Source: Caballeronia peredens
GTDB lineage: Bacteria > Pseudomonadota > Gammaproteobacteria > Burkholderiales > Burkholderiaceae
Direction of reading: 5' to 3'
Length of the DNA stretch: 64,000 bases
Assembly (NCBI GenBank): GCA_001544595.2
Contig: FCOH02000005.1
Coordinates: 248,001-312,000, forward strand
Shown here: one piece after another, positions 24,104-33,430 of the stretch
Numbering within the stretch: position 1 is the first letter of the stretch
Layout of the letters: each line of letters begins with the position of its first letter
Position numbers and translations under genes: made by a program
The notes under the pieces: model-generated
The model's database searches: none
What the model saw: only the letters and a program-made list of their open reading frames with translations
Told to the model about the DNA's origin: nothing

Positions 24104-25246
24104 ATGAAACGTTCCGCTCTTCTTACTCAAGCCAAACGCCTGGGCGTGTTGTCGCTCGGCGCCAGTGCCGTCCTAGCGCTCGCGGGTTGCGATACGCTCA
24201 ACGACTGGCTCGCGCCGGATCGCGTCAACTACAAGGCCGCCGAAACGGCGCCCTCGCTCAACGTTCCCTCCGATCTCAGCACGGCCGATATCAGCCAGCG
24301 CTATGCCGCGCCGTCGAAGATCAACGCGCTCGGCGGCGCCGCCGAGCGCTCGCTCACGCCGGCGGGCAACGCGACGCTCGGCGTGCCGACCGCGCAGGAT
24401 CCGTTCGGCATGCACGTCGAGAGCGACGGCGACCGCCGCTGGCTCGTGGTCGACGGCCGCTCGCCCGATCAGGTCTGGCCGCCGCTCAAGGAGTTCTGGG
24501 AAGAGAACGGCTTCACGCTCAAGACCGACGCGCCGCAGACCGGCATCATGGCGACGGACTGGGCCGAAAACCGCGCGAACATTCCGAGCGACTGGTTCCG
24601 CAACAGCGTCGGCAAGCTGCTGGACTTTGCGTATTCGTCGGGCACGCGCGACATGTTCCGCACGCAGGTGGACCGCGCGGCCGACGGCTCGACCGACATC
24701 TCCGTCACGCATAGCGCGATGGAAGAAGTGCTGACGGGTCAGGACAAGACGGGATCGCGCTGGGAATCGCGACCGCGCAATCCGGCGCTCGAAGCCGCCA
24801 TCCTCGGGAAGATCATGCAGAAGTTCGGTCTCACCGAAGACCAGTCGAAGAAGCTGATCGCGGATGCGCGTCCGGCGGGCGCGAAGGTGGCGGTGGAACC
24901 GGGCGCGGGCGGCTCCTCGCTCGATCTCGCCGAGCCGTTCGATCGCGCCTGGCTGCGCGTGGGCCTCGCGCTCGATCGCACCAACTTCACCGTCGATAAT
25001 CGCGATCGCGACAAGGGCATCTACTACGTCCACTATTCGGACTCCATGGCGGAGCTGAAAAAGGACGGCCTGTTCGGCAAGTTCTTCTCGAGCAACACGC
25101 CGAAGCCCACGCGCCAGTTCCTCGTCAACGTGCGTCCGAAGGCGGACTCGGTCACGCAGATTGCTGTGGTCGATGCCAACGGCCAGCCGGACACGTCGAC
25201 CGATGCGCAGCGCATCGTGTCGCTGCTGCATGCTCAGTTGAACTAG
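24104..25246 (+). CDS. bamC: Outer membrane protein assembly factor BamC (NlpB)
   Basis: BamC is a lipoprotein of the BAM complex that inserts beta-barrels into the outer membrane. The start at 24104 follows GAAGGACCTC. The signal peptide ends in lipobox LALAGC (lipid-bearing Cys at 29). Two helix-grip domains follow: one around VDGRSPDQVWPPLKEFW (about 130-235) and one around EPFDRAWLRVGLALDRT (about 285-380), as in the family. Length 380 aa fits. The upstream in-frame extension lacks signal character and is rejected. Confidence 0.92.
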   Translation: MKRSALLTQAKRLGVLSLGASAVLALAGCDTLNDWLAPDRVNYKAAETAPSLNVPSDLSTADISQRYAAPSKINALGGAAERSLTPAGNATLGVPTAQDPFGMHVESDGDRRWLVVDGRSPDQVWPPLKEFWEENGFTLKTDAPQTGIMATDWAENRANIPSDWFRNSVGKLLDFAYSSGTRDMFRTQVDRAADGSTDISVTHSAMEEVLTGQDKTGSRWESRPRNPALEAAILGKIMQKFGLTEDQSKKLIADARPAGAKVAVEPGAGGSSLDLAEPFDRAWLRVGLALDRTNFTVDNRDRDKGIYYVHYSDSMAELKKDGLFGKFFSSNTPKPTRQFLVNVRPKADSVTQIAVVDANGQPDTSTDAQRIVSLLHAQLN

Positions 25247-25281
25247 ACTTCACGCGTGGCATCAGTGACCAAGAGCTTATT

Positions 25282-26055
25282 GTGAGATTCGCCAGTCTCG
25301 GCAGCGGCAGCGAAGGCAATGCATTGCTCGTCGAGGCGTCGGGCGGCACGACCACCACGCGTGTGCTGCTCGATTGCGGATTCTCCGCGAAGGAAGTCGA
25401 GCGGCGTCTCGCGCGGCTCGATTGCCGCGCGGCGGATCTCGACGCCATCGTCATCACGCACGAGCATACGGATCACATCGGCAGCGCGCTGACGCTCGCG
25501 CGCAAGTGGTCCATTCCGCTGTACATGAGCTGGGGCACGGCGCGCGCCATCGGCGCGGATGAAGCCAATGTCGAGCTGAACGTGTTATGGGGCGATGAAA
25601 GCGTCGCCATCGGCGATGTGAGCGTGCTGCCGTTCACCGTCCCTCACGATGCCCGCGAGCCCCTGCAATACGTGTTCTCCGACGGCGCATGCCGTCTCGG
25701 CGTGCTCACCGACGTGGGCGTGGCGACACCGCATATCACGAGCGTGCTGAGCGGCTGTGACGCGCTCGTGCTCGAATCCAATCACGACGTCGGGATGCTT
25801 GCGGCAAGCCGCTATCCGCCGTCTCTGAAGGCGCGTATCGGCGGGACGCACGGACACCTGAACAACGAGGCCGCGGCCGCGATTCTCGCGTCGCTCGATC
25901 GTTCGCGGCTGCGTCATCTCGTGGCCGCGCATCTCAGCCAGCAAAACAACCTGCCGCATCTCGCGCAGGCGGCGCTTGCGTCGGCGCTGGGCGCCTCGGC
26001 GCTCGATGTCGTCGTGGCGACGCAGGCCGAAGGCTTCGACTGGCTTGCGCTTTGA
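25282..26055 (+). CDS. MBL-fold metallo-hydrolase (YycJ-like)
   Basis: The 257-aa metallo-beta-lactamase-fold protein starts at GTG 25282 (MRFASLGSGSEGNAL). It has the metal motif THEHTDH (about 60-66), VPHDAREP, LTDVGVAT, LESNHD and GTHGHLNN. SGSxGN at the N-terminus and the HxHxDH pattern fit the YycJ/WalJ group of putative 5'-3' exonucleases; E. coli relatives are uncharacterised. It lies 35 nt after bamC and ends before a terminator, closing the rightward series. Confidence 0.88.
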   Translation: MRFASLGSGSEGNALLVEASGGTTTTRVLLDCGFSAKEVERRLARLDCRAADLDAIVITHEHTDHIGSALTLARKWSIPLYMSWGTARAIGADEANVELNVLWGDESVAIGDVSVLPFTVPHDAREPLQYVFSDGACRLGVLTDVGVATPHITSVLSGCDALVLESNHDVGMLAASRYPPSLKARIGGTHGHLNNEAAAAILASLDRSRLRHLVAAHLSQQNNLPHLAQAALASALGASALDVVVATQAEGFDWLAL

Positions 26056-26113
26056 TTGGCGGCCGGTAGGCGCCGCCAGCGGAAACAACGTCGGCGGACC
26101 CGAAACCGCGGAC

Positions 26114-26146
26114 GCAAAAAAACCGGCTCGAGAGCCGGTTTTTTCT
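26114..26146. terminator. Bidirectional rho-independent terminator
   Basis: Arms AACCGGCT and AGCCGGTT, flanked by an A-run and a T-run, stand between the convergent MBL hydrolase and the Ala/Ser lipoprotein gene. Confidence 0.9.
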
Positions 26147-26190
26147 TTTGCAGACCGCGTGAGCAGCCTGCGGCGCAGCGCCTGTCAGCC

Positions 26191-26457
26191 TTACTGGCTC
26201 GCGCCCGATGCCGGAGCAGCAGCCGAAGCGGCAGCGTCCGAAGCAGCGCTGGTAGCAGCGCCAGCAGCCGAAGCTGCGTCGCTTGCAGCAGCCGAAGCGC
26301 TCGATGCTGCAGCGTTTGCGTCCGAAGCAGCAGCAGCCGGTGCCGAAGCAGCCGACGTATCGCTTGCAGCGCTCGGAGCAGCCGTTTCGCTAGACTTGTT
26401 GCATGCAGCCAGAGCAACAGCAGCCAACAGGGATGCTACGAGGAGGGATTTCTTCAT
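26191..26457 (-). CDS. Ala/Ser-rich low-complexity lipoprotein
   Basis: The 88-aa product starts at ATG 26457 behind AAAAGGA. It has a clear lipoprotein signal (MKKSLLVASLLAAVALAAC, lipid-bearing Cys at 19). The mature part is almost entirely Ala and Ser with scattered Asp, Thr and Pro, in repeats such as ASDA and SAAASDA. It is predicted disordered and tethered to a membrane, perhaps as a spacer against the peptidoglycan. Family unknown; similar small Ala-rich lipoproteins occur in Burkholderia. The codon repeats make this a candidate for slippage. Confidence 0.75.
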   Translation of the reverse strand: MKKSLLVASLLAAVALAACNKSSETAAPSAASDTSAASAPAAAASDANAAASSASAAASDAASAAGAATSAASDAAASAAAPASGASQ

Positions 26458-26725
26458 GATCACGTCCTTTTATGGTTAAAGGTAAGCAACAGCGCAAAGT
26501 ACCGGTAATGTGTGCTCCAACACCGACCTGGGCCGCTGTGGAGACTCACAATTCTTTTTTGTGTGAGACTTCCTACGGCTTGGCCGGAAATTATAGGCAC
26601 TTTCGCAACGACCGTCGATAAATCGGGGGCCGATACGTTGTCTTTCTCATACAAACTTTCATATTGCGGAACAGCAAAATCTAGTATCCGCAGCATGTCT
26701 GGAAGTCTCGTCGAAGCCAAGCCTG

Positions 26726-27964
26726 TCAAGCCAAAGCGCCCATTCGAATCCAGCCCGCACGATACCATTCGTGTAGCAGCGCTGTCATTGTCGAATCGTC
26801 TGTAAGTGTTACAAAGCGTTTCGCCTCGAGACGCCGTGAATCGGCCAATTCCGGGAGCCACTTTTTCAGTTTCGACGACAACGGCAACGCCTCACCATTT
26901 ACGAAATATGACTTCTCGTCATAGAGCAAAATGGTCTTTCTATCCAGTGTGACGCCGGTCTTTTTCGCACGCTCCGCAAATCGTTGTTCGTTGAACGGAC
27001 GTTCGGGCGGATCGAATACGACATTGGCTTTCGGTTCGCTCAAATAAGTGCCCAGAAAACCGGCGATGTCCTTTTGATTCCAGTTCACGTTCGCAAGGAT
27101 CGCGCCAACACGCTCGACGAGCAGCGCGGGCAGGGCCGCCGGATTCGCCACGGGCGGCTGTGCCGGATCGCGATAGCGGGCGCCGGCGCGGGCGTTATCG
27201 GCCGAATCGCCGATGCGCTCCGCGAGGTGATAGAGGAACTGCGCCGTGAGCTCGTGCTCCGACGGCGCCCGAAAGCCGATCGACGCCGTCATGCATTCGC
27301 CCTCGGCGATGCCGTCATGCGCGATATGCGGCGGCAGGTAGAGCATGTCTCCCGGTTCGAGCAGCCATTCTTCCTCCGGCTCGAAGTGCTGTAAAACTTT
27401 CAACGGCAGTCCGGGTTTTAGCGAAAGATCGCGCTGCGCGCCGATGCGCCAGCGGCGCTTGCCATGAACCTGAAGCAGAAACACGTCATAAGAGTCGAAG
27501 TGCGCGCCGACGCCGCCGCCGTCGGTTGCGTAGGAGATCATCAGATCGTCGAGGCGCGCGTCGGGGATGAAGCGAAAGCGGTTCATCAAGGCGTGCGCGC
27601 GATCGTCGTGCAGGTTCACGCCTTGCACGAGCAACGTCCATTCGCGCTTCTTCACGGCGGGCAATTCGTCGGGCGCGAACGGTCCGTGCTCGAGATTCCA
27701 CGTCTTGCGAAAATGGGTGATCAGACGCGACTCGACATCGTCGAGATCGGCGAGTTCGAACAGTTCGTCGCGTGCGAGCGGCGGCGCGATATCGGGAATC
27801 GCCTGGCGGATCAACAGCGGCTTTTTCTGCCAGTAGCGCCGCATGAACTGTCGCGGCGTGCGGTTGCCCAACAAGGGTGTCGGTTCGTCTGGCGAGGGCG
27901 CGCGGGCGTGCGTGACAAGGCCGGAATCGGGGGTCGGAGTTGCGTCGTGTGGCCGCTTGGGCAT
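26726..27964 (-). CDS. roxA: Cupin/JmjC ribosomal protein uL16 arginine hydroxylase (RoxA/YcfD-like)
   Basis: The family uses Fe(II), oxygen and 2-oxoglutarate to hydroxylate an arginine of ribosomal protein uL16. The 412-aa protein opens with a disordered, charged stretch (1-30), then PLLGNRTPRQFMRRYWQKKPLL. The iron facial triad is visible as H-x-D in VGAHFDSYDVF and a later histidine in LPPHIAHDG. A winged-helix-like C-terminal domain follows (about 280-400). It is divergent from slyD with only 33 bp between start codons. Confidence 0.88.
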   Translation of the reverse strand: MPKRPHDATPTPDSGLVTHARAPSPDEPTPLLGNRTPRQFMRRYWQKKPLLIRQAIPDIAPPLARDELFELADLDDVESRLITHFRKTWNLEHGPFAPDELPAVKKREWTLLVQGVNLHDDRAHALMNRFRFIPDARLDDLMISYATDGGGVGAHFDSYDVFLLQVHGKRRWRIGAQRDLSLKPGLPLKVLQHFEPEEEWLLEPGDMLYLPPHIAHDGIAEGECMTASIGFRAPSEHELTAQFLYHLAERIGDSADNARAGARYRDPAQPPVANPAALPALLVERVGAILANVNWNQKDIAGFLGTYLSEPKANVVFDPPERPFNEQRFAERAKKTGVTLDRKTILLYDEKSYFVNGEALPLSSKLKKWLPELADSRRLEAKRFVTLTDDSTMTALLHEWYRAGWIRMGALA

Positions 27965-27966
27965 CG

Positions 27967-27993
27967 TATAATCGAGGCTTGTATCTTGGAGGA
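27967..27993 (+). promoter_or_regulatory. -10 box and ribosome binding site of slyD
   Basis: TATAAT (27967-27972) lies 26 nt before the slyD ATG and GGAGGA sits just before the start. The promoter would have to overlap the first codons of the divergent hydroxylase gene; no good -35 is seen. Confidence 0.45.
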
Positions 27994-27997
27994 TCCA

Positions 27998-28552
27998 ATG
28001 AAAATTGCGAAAGACACTGTCGTTTCGGTCGCGTACAAGCTATCGGATGCGCAAGGCAATCTGATCGAGGAAAGCGACGAGCCGATGGTCTATCTGCACG
28101 GCGGCTATGATGGCACGTTCCCCAAGATCGAGGAAGCGCTGGACGGCCGCGAACCCGGCTTTGAAACGCTCATTCAGCTCGAGCCGCAGGACGCGTTCGG
28201 CGAGTACGATCCCGAACTCGTGAAGGTCGAAGAGCGCAGCCGCTTTCCGGAGCCGCTGGAAGTCGGCATGCAGTTCGAAGGCACGCCGGAAGACGCCGAC
28301 GACGAACTCGATTCCCTCATCTACACGGTGACGGACGTCGCGGAAGACAAGGTCGTGCTCGACGGCAATCATCCGCTCGCGGGCATGGCGCTGCGTTTCG
28401 CGCTGTCGGTGCAGGAAGTGCGTACGGCCACTGACGACGAAATCGAGCATCAGCACGCGCACGGCGCGGACGGCCTGCAAGTGGTCGACGAAGATGACGA
28501 CGAAGACGACGACGGCGAACCGCGCAAGGATGCAGGCCCGACGCTGCATTGA
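27998..28552 (+). CDS. slyD: FKBP-type peptidyl-prolyl isomerase SlyD
   Basis: SlyD is a cytosolic prolyl isomerase and chaperone. The 184-aa protein has the FKBP domain split by the insert-in-flap domain (about 70-125): VAYKLSDAQGNLIEES, PMVYLHGGYDG, GREPGFE, then the IF segment and NHPLAGMALRF. The C-terminal tail is acidic (EDDDEDDDG) with only a few histidines, so nickel binding as in E. coli SlyD is unlikely to be strong. The longer open frame from 27464 is antisense to the hydroxylase and discarded. Confidence 0.95.
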   Translation: MKIAKDTVVSVAYKLSDAQGNLIEESDEPMVYLHGGYDGTFPKIEEALDGREPGFETLIQLEPQDAFGEYDPELVKVEERSRFPEPLEVGMQFEGTPEDADDELDSLIYTVTDVAEDKVVLDGNHPLAGMALRFALSVQEVRTATDDEIEHQHAHGADGLQVVDEDDDEDDDGEPRKDAGPTLH

Positions 28553-28580
28553 GCGCGGGCCGGACGTACATGGAACACTG

Positions 28581-28608
28581 AAAAAGCGCAGCTTCGGCTG
28601 CGCTTTTT
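28581..28608. terminator. Bidirectional rho-independent terminator after slyD
   Basis: AAAAAGCGCAGC and GCTGCGCTTTTT form a perfect 12-bp stem with a TTCG tetraloop. The leftward gene that follows ends inside its T-run, so the hairpin terminates both sides. Confidence 0.95.
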
Positions 28609-29863
28609 ATTGCCCGCTGCCGTTCTGCACGCCCGAGGCGGGCACCGGAAGTATCGGCGGCAAGGACTCGCGCGGCGTGAGGATCGGCGGAAGATCGGAG
28701 GCCGGCAGCGGCATCGCGGGCGGTGGCGGCAGCGACTCCGGCAGGTCGTTGCGAGGCAGCGAGGGCGGCGGCGTGGCGGACGGTATCGACGAGGGATACG
28801 ACATGGCGGGCGCATCGGACGCTGGCGCAATCGTTTCGCCCGCGTGCGACTCGCGCACGTTACGCACGCGCAGGCGAAACGGCGGATGCCATTGCGCATC
28901 GCTCTGTACTTCGAGCCATTGCGATTGCGGTTTCGCAAAGGCAATCGCGACACGCGTGAGATTCGTGACGATCAGACCTTTGTCGTTGCGCAAAGGCTGA
29001 TCGATGTGAAAGCCGTTGGGCTCCTGCGCTTCGGTTCCGTGAATCACGATCACCGGCCCGCGGAACGCCTCCGCTGCCTTCACGAGACTGCGCTTGAGTT
29101 CCAGATAGCCGTCACGCGGCTGATTCGAGCGCGAGAAGCGCAGCCAGGCAAAGCGTTCGCGCCGCTCATAGCGCGAGAAATCCGGATCGCCCTGAAGCAG
29201 GATGACGAGCGCGCGCATGTCCGTGCGCCGCGCCGATTCGGCCGCGTGCTCGAGCCAGAAGGTGGTCGCGACCGCGCGGTCCTCGAACTCGCCGTTGCGT
29301 CCGCCCGCGGTCAGATAGTGATTGTTCGGGCTCGGCACGTTCAGCCCGATGAACGCGACGCCCTGCGCCTGCCAGCGCACGATTTCGCGGAAGTTCCGAA
29401 AGCGCGCGACATCGCTTTCGCGCGACAGCGTGAGCGGCGTTTGTCCGAGCGCGGTGGCGTCGGCGAAGAAAAGCTGGCGAACGAAATCGAGCCGCTCGAC
29501 CGGGTCGTACGCGCCCGTGTGCGCCTGAGTGCAATCGGCCCAGTCGTGCTGGCCGAGCAGCAGCACGAGCGGCGTGCGCGACGCATCCAGCAGATCGTGC
29601 CGCGACTGATAGATGCTGTCGCGGCAGGCCTCGTTGCTGCCCTTGAAATTGCCGTCGTAGACGATGAACGCGATATTGCCGTCGCGCGCGATGGCATCGA
29701 GCATGCGGCGCACCGGCGCTTCGTCGGCGGAGCGGGTGAGCGCATCCGCGATCACGGCGAATCCGAGCGGCGCATTGCCTTGCGCGTGCGCATGCGTGAT
29801 CGCGCCGCACAGCAGCGCGGCGAAGATCGCGACCGCGCCCGTCAGGCGCGATATACCCGACAT
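28607..29863 (-). CDS. Secreted metallophosphoesterase-like protein with Pro-rich tail
   Basis: The 418-aa product starts at ATG 29863, 20 nt after mutS; a longer form from 29920 or 29896 would overlap mutS and weaken the signal peptide. A Sec signal ends near THAHAQG (cleavage about residue 27). The body resembles a calcineurin-like phosphoesterase (IVYDGNFKG at about 67-75, LLLGQHDWADC at about 101-111, VIHGTEAQ), but the usual GNHD is GQHD, so metal binding may be altered. From about residue 345 the chain is Pro/Ser-rich and likely disordered. Its function is unknown. Confidence 0.75.
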   Translation of the reverse strand: MSGISRLTGAVAIFAALLCGAITHAHAQGNAPLGFAVIADALTRSADEAPVRRMLDAIARDGNIAFIVYDGNFKGSNEACRDSIYQSRHDLLDASRTPLVLLLGQHDWADCTQAHTGAYDPVERLDFVRQLFFADATALGQTPLTLSRESDVARFRNFREIVRWQAQGVAFIGLNVPSPNNHYLTAGGRNGEFEDRAVATTFWLEHAAESARRTDMRALVILLQGDPDFSRYERRERFAWLRFSRSNQPRDGYLELKRSLVKAAEAFRGPVIVIHGTEAQEPNGFHIDQPLRNDKGLIVTNLTRVAIAFAKPQSQWLEVQSDAQWHPPFRLRVRNVRESHAGETIAPASDAPAMSYPSSIPSATPPPSLPRNDLPESLPPPPAMPLPASDLPPILTPRESLPPILPVPASGVQNGSGQ

Positions 29864-29882
29864 GTTTGCGGTAACGGCATGC

Positions 29883-32594
29883 TCAACGCGACGCATCCGG
29901 CGGATCGCTCGCCAGTTCATGCAGTTCGAAGAGCAGATCGAGTGCGTCGCGCGGACGCAGTTCGTTCGGATCGAGCGCGCGCAGCTTGTTCAGCACGGGA
30001 TGTTCGGAGGCTTCGACCGGCGCGTCCTCGTCTTCGCTTTCGTCTTCATCTTCATACGGCGTGTACGGCTGGCTCGCGAACAGATCGAACTGCGGCGTCG
30101 GCTGGCCGATCGACTGCTGTTCGAGATGCACGAGATGCTTGCGCGCCGCGCGGATGACGGCGGACGGCACGCCCGCGAGCTGCGCGACCTGCAGGCCGTA
30201 GCTCTGATTCGCCGGGCCTTCGCTCACCGCGTGCAGGAAGACGATGCCGTGATCGTGCTCGACCGCCGACAAATGCACGTTCGCCGCCTGCGCGAACTCG
30301 GCGGGCAATTGCGTGAGCTCGAAGTAGTGCGTCGCGAAGAGCGTGTAGCAGGCGTTATGCGTGAGCAGATGCCGCGCGATCGCCCACGCGAGCGCGAGGC
30401 CGTCGAAGGTCGAGGTGCCGCGCCCGATTTCGTCCATCAGCACGAGGCTCGACGCGCTCGCGTCGTTGAGGATCGCGGCGGCTTCCGTCATCTCGACCAT
30501 GAAGGTCGAGCGCCCGCCGGCGAGATCGTCCGCCGCGCCGATGCGCGTGAAGATGCGATCGAGCGCGCCGAAGCGCGCGCGTTTCGCGGGCACGTAGCTG
30601 CCGACATAGGCCATCAGCGCGATCAACGCGGTCTGGCGCATGAAGGTCGACTTGCCGCCCATGTTGGGGCCCGTGATGAGCAGAAGTTTGCGCTCGTGGC
30701 TCAGACAGCAGTCGTTGGCGATGAACTGCTCGACCTGTGCCTCGACGACCGGATGCCTTCCCTGTTCGATGTCGATGCCCGCATCCGCGGCGAACTCGGG
30801 CGCCACCCAGTCGAGCGCGCGGGCGCGTTCGGCGAAGGCGCACAGAAGATCGAGTTCCGCGAGCGCGCCGGCAACCCGCTGGCAATCCGCAATGAAGGGC
30901 AGCAGGTTCTGCAGCAGTGCGTCGTAGAGCGCGCGTTCGCGGGCGAGCGCGCGCTCCTGCGCGGACAGCGCCTTGTCCTCGAACGTCTTCAGTTCCGGCG
31001 TGATGTAACGCTCGGCGTTCTTGAGCGTCTGGCGGCGGCGGTAGTCGTCCGGCACCTTGTCGGTCTGGCCGCGCGTGACTTCGATATAGAAGCCGTGCAC
31101 CTTGTTGTACTCGACGCGCAGATTCGCGATGCCGGTGCGCGTGCGCTCGCGCGCTTCGAGATCGATCAGAAACTGATCGCAGTTCTCCGAAATATCGCGG
31201 AGTTCGTCGAGATCGGGATCGTAGCCGCGCGCGATCACGCCGCCGTCGCGAATCAGCGCGGCGGGCTCGGGTGCGATGGCGCCCGTCAGCAAGACGAGAC
31301 ATTCGTGCGGCGGTTCGAGCGCTGCGGCGACGCGTTCGAGCGCCGGCGCATGCGCGGAGACGCCGGCGACGAGCGCGCGCAGATCGGGCAGTGCGGCGAA
31401 GGTGTCGCGCAGGCTCGACAGATCGCGCGGCCGCGCCGACAGCAACGCGAGGCGCCCCGTGATGCGCTCGATGTCCGAGACCCGGCGCAGAGCGGTGCGC
31501 AACGTGTCGAGTCCGCTGGCCGAAGGCGCCTCGATGAGCGCGCCGATCGCCTGTTGACGCCCTTGCGCCACCGAAGCATCGCGCGGCGGATGATGCAGCC
31601 AGTGACGCAGCAGGCGGCTGCCCATGGTCGTGCAGCAGGTATCGAGCAGCGAGAACAGCGTCGGCGATTCGGTGCCGCGCAGCGTTTCCGTGAGTTCGAG
31701 ATTGCGCCGCGTGGCGGGATCGAGGCCGATGTACTCCGATTCGTATTCGACCTTCAGGCTGCGCACGTGGCGCAGTTGCTGGCCTTGCGTCGCGGCCGCG
31801 TAGAGCAGCAGCGCGCCGGCCGCGCCGCAGGCGCACGTGAGCATCTGCGCGCCGAAGCCGTCGAGGCTCGCGACGTCGAGTTGCTCGCGCAGACGCTGCG
31901 TGCCCGAGCCGACGTCGAAGTGCCACGCGGGCACGCGCGTCGTCGCGCCGGGCGCCGTCATGCCGAGCGACGCCTGCAAATCTAAAATGGAGTCGGCGAC
32001 GAGCGTCTCCGCCGGACGGATGCGCTCGAGCGCGGCGCCGACTTGCGCGGGCGCGACTTCCGCGAGCCGCAGCGCGCCGCTCGCGAGATTGAGCCACGCG
32101 AGCCCGACGCTCGTCACCACGCCGCGCCGGTTGTGCGCGGGGCACAGCGCGAGCAGATAGACATCGCTCTTGTCGGAGAGCAGGGCGGCGTCGGTCAACG
32201 TGCCCGGCGTCACGACGCGCACCACCTTGCGCTCGACCGGTCCTTTCGATGTGGCCGGATCGCCGATCTGTTCACAGATCGCCACCGATTCGCCGAGCTT
32301 CACGAGCTTGGCGAGATATTGCTCGCAGGCGTGATGCGGCACGCCCGCCATGCGGATCGGATTGCCGCCCGATGCACCGCGCTGCGTGAGCGTGAGATCG
32401 AGCAGGCGCGCGGCCTTCTCGGCGTCATCGAAAAAGAGCTCGTAAAAATCGCCCATTCGGTAGAAGACGAGCGTGCCGGGATGCTCCGCCTTGATGCGCA
32501 GGTACTGCTGCATCATGGGTGTGTGATGCGACAGGTCCGCGAGCGGCGCGGCGGTGTCGCTGGAGGTGTCGGGAGTTGCCGTGTGATTGCCCAT
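29883..32594 (-). CDS. mutS: DNA mismatch repair protein MutS
   Basis: MutS recognises mismatches and starts methyl-directed repair with MutL. The 903-aa protein has the N-terminal mismatch-binding motif GDFYELF (Phe-x-Glu), connector and lever domains, Walker [10 protein letters not shown] (near residue 650), the Walker B/signature block [13 protein letters not shown] and SATHYFEL-type switch region (here FATHYFEL). A Glu/Asp-rich stretch ([12 protein letters not shown], near 860) precedes the C-terminal oligomerisation segment. It is intact, so no mutator phenotype is predicted. Confidence 0.98.
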   Translation of the reverse strand: MGNHTATPDTSSDTAAPLADLSHHTPMMQQYLRIKAEHPGTLVFYRMGDFYELFFDDAEKAARLLDLTLTQRGASGGNPIRMAGVPHHACEQYLAKLVKLGESVAICEQIGDPATSKGPVERKVVRVVTPGTLTDAALLSDKSDVYLLALCPAHNRRGVVTSVGLAWLNLASGALRLAEVAPAQVGAALERIRPAETLVADSILDLQASLGMTAPGATTRVPAWHFDVGSGTQRLREQLDVASLDGFGAQMLTCACGAAGALLLYAAATQGQQLRHVRSLKVEYESEYIGLDPATRRNLELTETLRGTESPTLFSLLDTCCTTMGSRLLRHWLHHPPRDASVAQGRQQAIGALIEAPSASGLDTLRTALRRVSDIERITGRLALLSARPRDLSSLRDTFAALPDLRALVAGVSAHAPALERVAAALEPPHECLVLLTGAIAPEPAALIRDGGVIARGYDPDLDELRDISENCDQFLIDLEARERTRTGIANLRVEYNKVHGFYIEVTRGQTDKVPDDYRRRQTLKNAERYITPELKTFEDKALSAQERALARERALYDALLQNLLPFIADCQRVAGALAELDLLCAFAERARALDWVAPEFAADAGIDIEQGRHPVVEAQVEQFIANDCCLSHERKLLLITGPNMGGKSTFMRQTALIALMAYVGSYVPAKRARFGALDRIFTRIGAADDLAGGRSTFMVEMTEAAAILNDASASSLVLMDEIGRGTSTFDGLALAWAIARHLLTHNACYTLFATHYFELTQLPAEFAQAANVHLSAVEHDHGIVFLHAVSEGPANQSYGLQVAQLAGVPSAVIRAARKHLVHLEQQSIGQPTPQFDLFASQPYTPYEDEDESEDEDAPVEASEHPVLNKLRALDPNELRPRDALDLLFELHELASDPPDASR

Positions 32595-32802
32595 CTTGCG
32601 TGCTGTGAGAGCCGGAATGACCCAACGGACGGGCGCGACGTGCGCCGGCCGCGAATCAGCCGATAGGGCATGAGTTTAACCTGTCGTGCGCGACGGGCGG
32701 AGTCGGCCGGATGGGATAGGACGTGACGGCGTGACCTCGCCCAGGCGCGCGCCGGGCGCGTCGGCCGGCGCGCCTCAGGCGCCCGGGGCCGCGAAGAAGT
32801 GA

Positions 32803-32843
32803 GCCGCCGGAATGAACGAACGATGGTCCGTCACTCCGGCGGC
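32803..32843. repeat. 9-bp inverted repeat downstream of the DUF883 gene
   Basis: GCCGCCGGA and TCCGGCGGC are exact complements about 23 nt apart, 25 nt past the DUF883 stop. The loop is long and the T-run poor, so this is a doubtful terminator. Confidence 0.35.
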
Positions 32844-32867
32844 AAATGCCGACATCAGAAGAAAGCG

Positions 32868-33236
32868 TTACGCGCGCGCAGCCAGGAACCCGACCAGCAG
32901 CGCCAGTCCGGCCACCGCGCCGAGCGTGTGCCACGGCTTGTCGTGCACGAAATCGTCGGCATAGCCGGCGGCGTCGCCGAGCTTGCCTGCGAACGCGCCG
33001 CCCGCGCCGTTCATCTGCGAACGCGCGGTTTTCAGCTTCGACTGCAATTCCTTGCGCAGCTTGTCGGCATCGATATCCTTCGCGTTGTGGATCGAGCTTT
33101 CCAGATCGTCGAGCAGACTGCGCAACTGGCCGCTGGCCGAATCGACCGCGTCGCTCGCACCGCGCACCGCGCGCGCGCCGATATCGGCTGCGCCATTGAT
33201 TTTGCTGTCGAGCGTCGAACGTGTGAACAATCCCAT
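32868..33236 (-). CDS. DUF883 (YqjD/ElaB-type) membrane-anchored protein
   Basis: The 122-aa product starts at ATG 33236, behind AAGGAGCAAGGAA. It has a long amphipathic helical region (about 25-90) with heptad-like Leu/Ala and ends in the family hallmark, a C-terminal membrane helix (VAGLALLVGFLAARA) preceded by FVHDKPWHTLG. In E. coli such proteins bind ribosomes or tether to the inner membrane in stationary phase and are often RpoS-regulated; the same role here is inferred. The very long open frame running upstream is an artefact. Confidence 0.88.
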   Translation of the reverse strand: MGLFTRSTLDSKINGAADIGARAVRGASDAVDSASGQLRSLLDDLESSIHNAKDIDADKLRKELQSKLKTARSQMNGAGGAFAGKLGDAAGYADDFVHDKPWHTLGAVAGLALLVGFLAARA

Positions 33237-33430
33237 TTCCTTGCTCCTTTTTGACGTTGCCGGGGAATAAATGACGCCGGATTCCGCGCCGCGCCGCCTC
33301 GTGATCCGGCGAACCGCCGCCGCGCAGCCGCAGCCGCGACGCGACTCGTGCCCCGCCGCAGGCGTTTTCTCCCTTGCATCTCGTCCGCCGGCGTCGGGGC
33401 ATGAACCCAGAATACACCGTCGAGCAAGGA

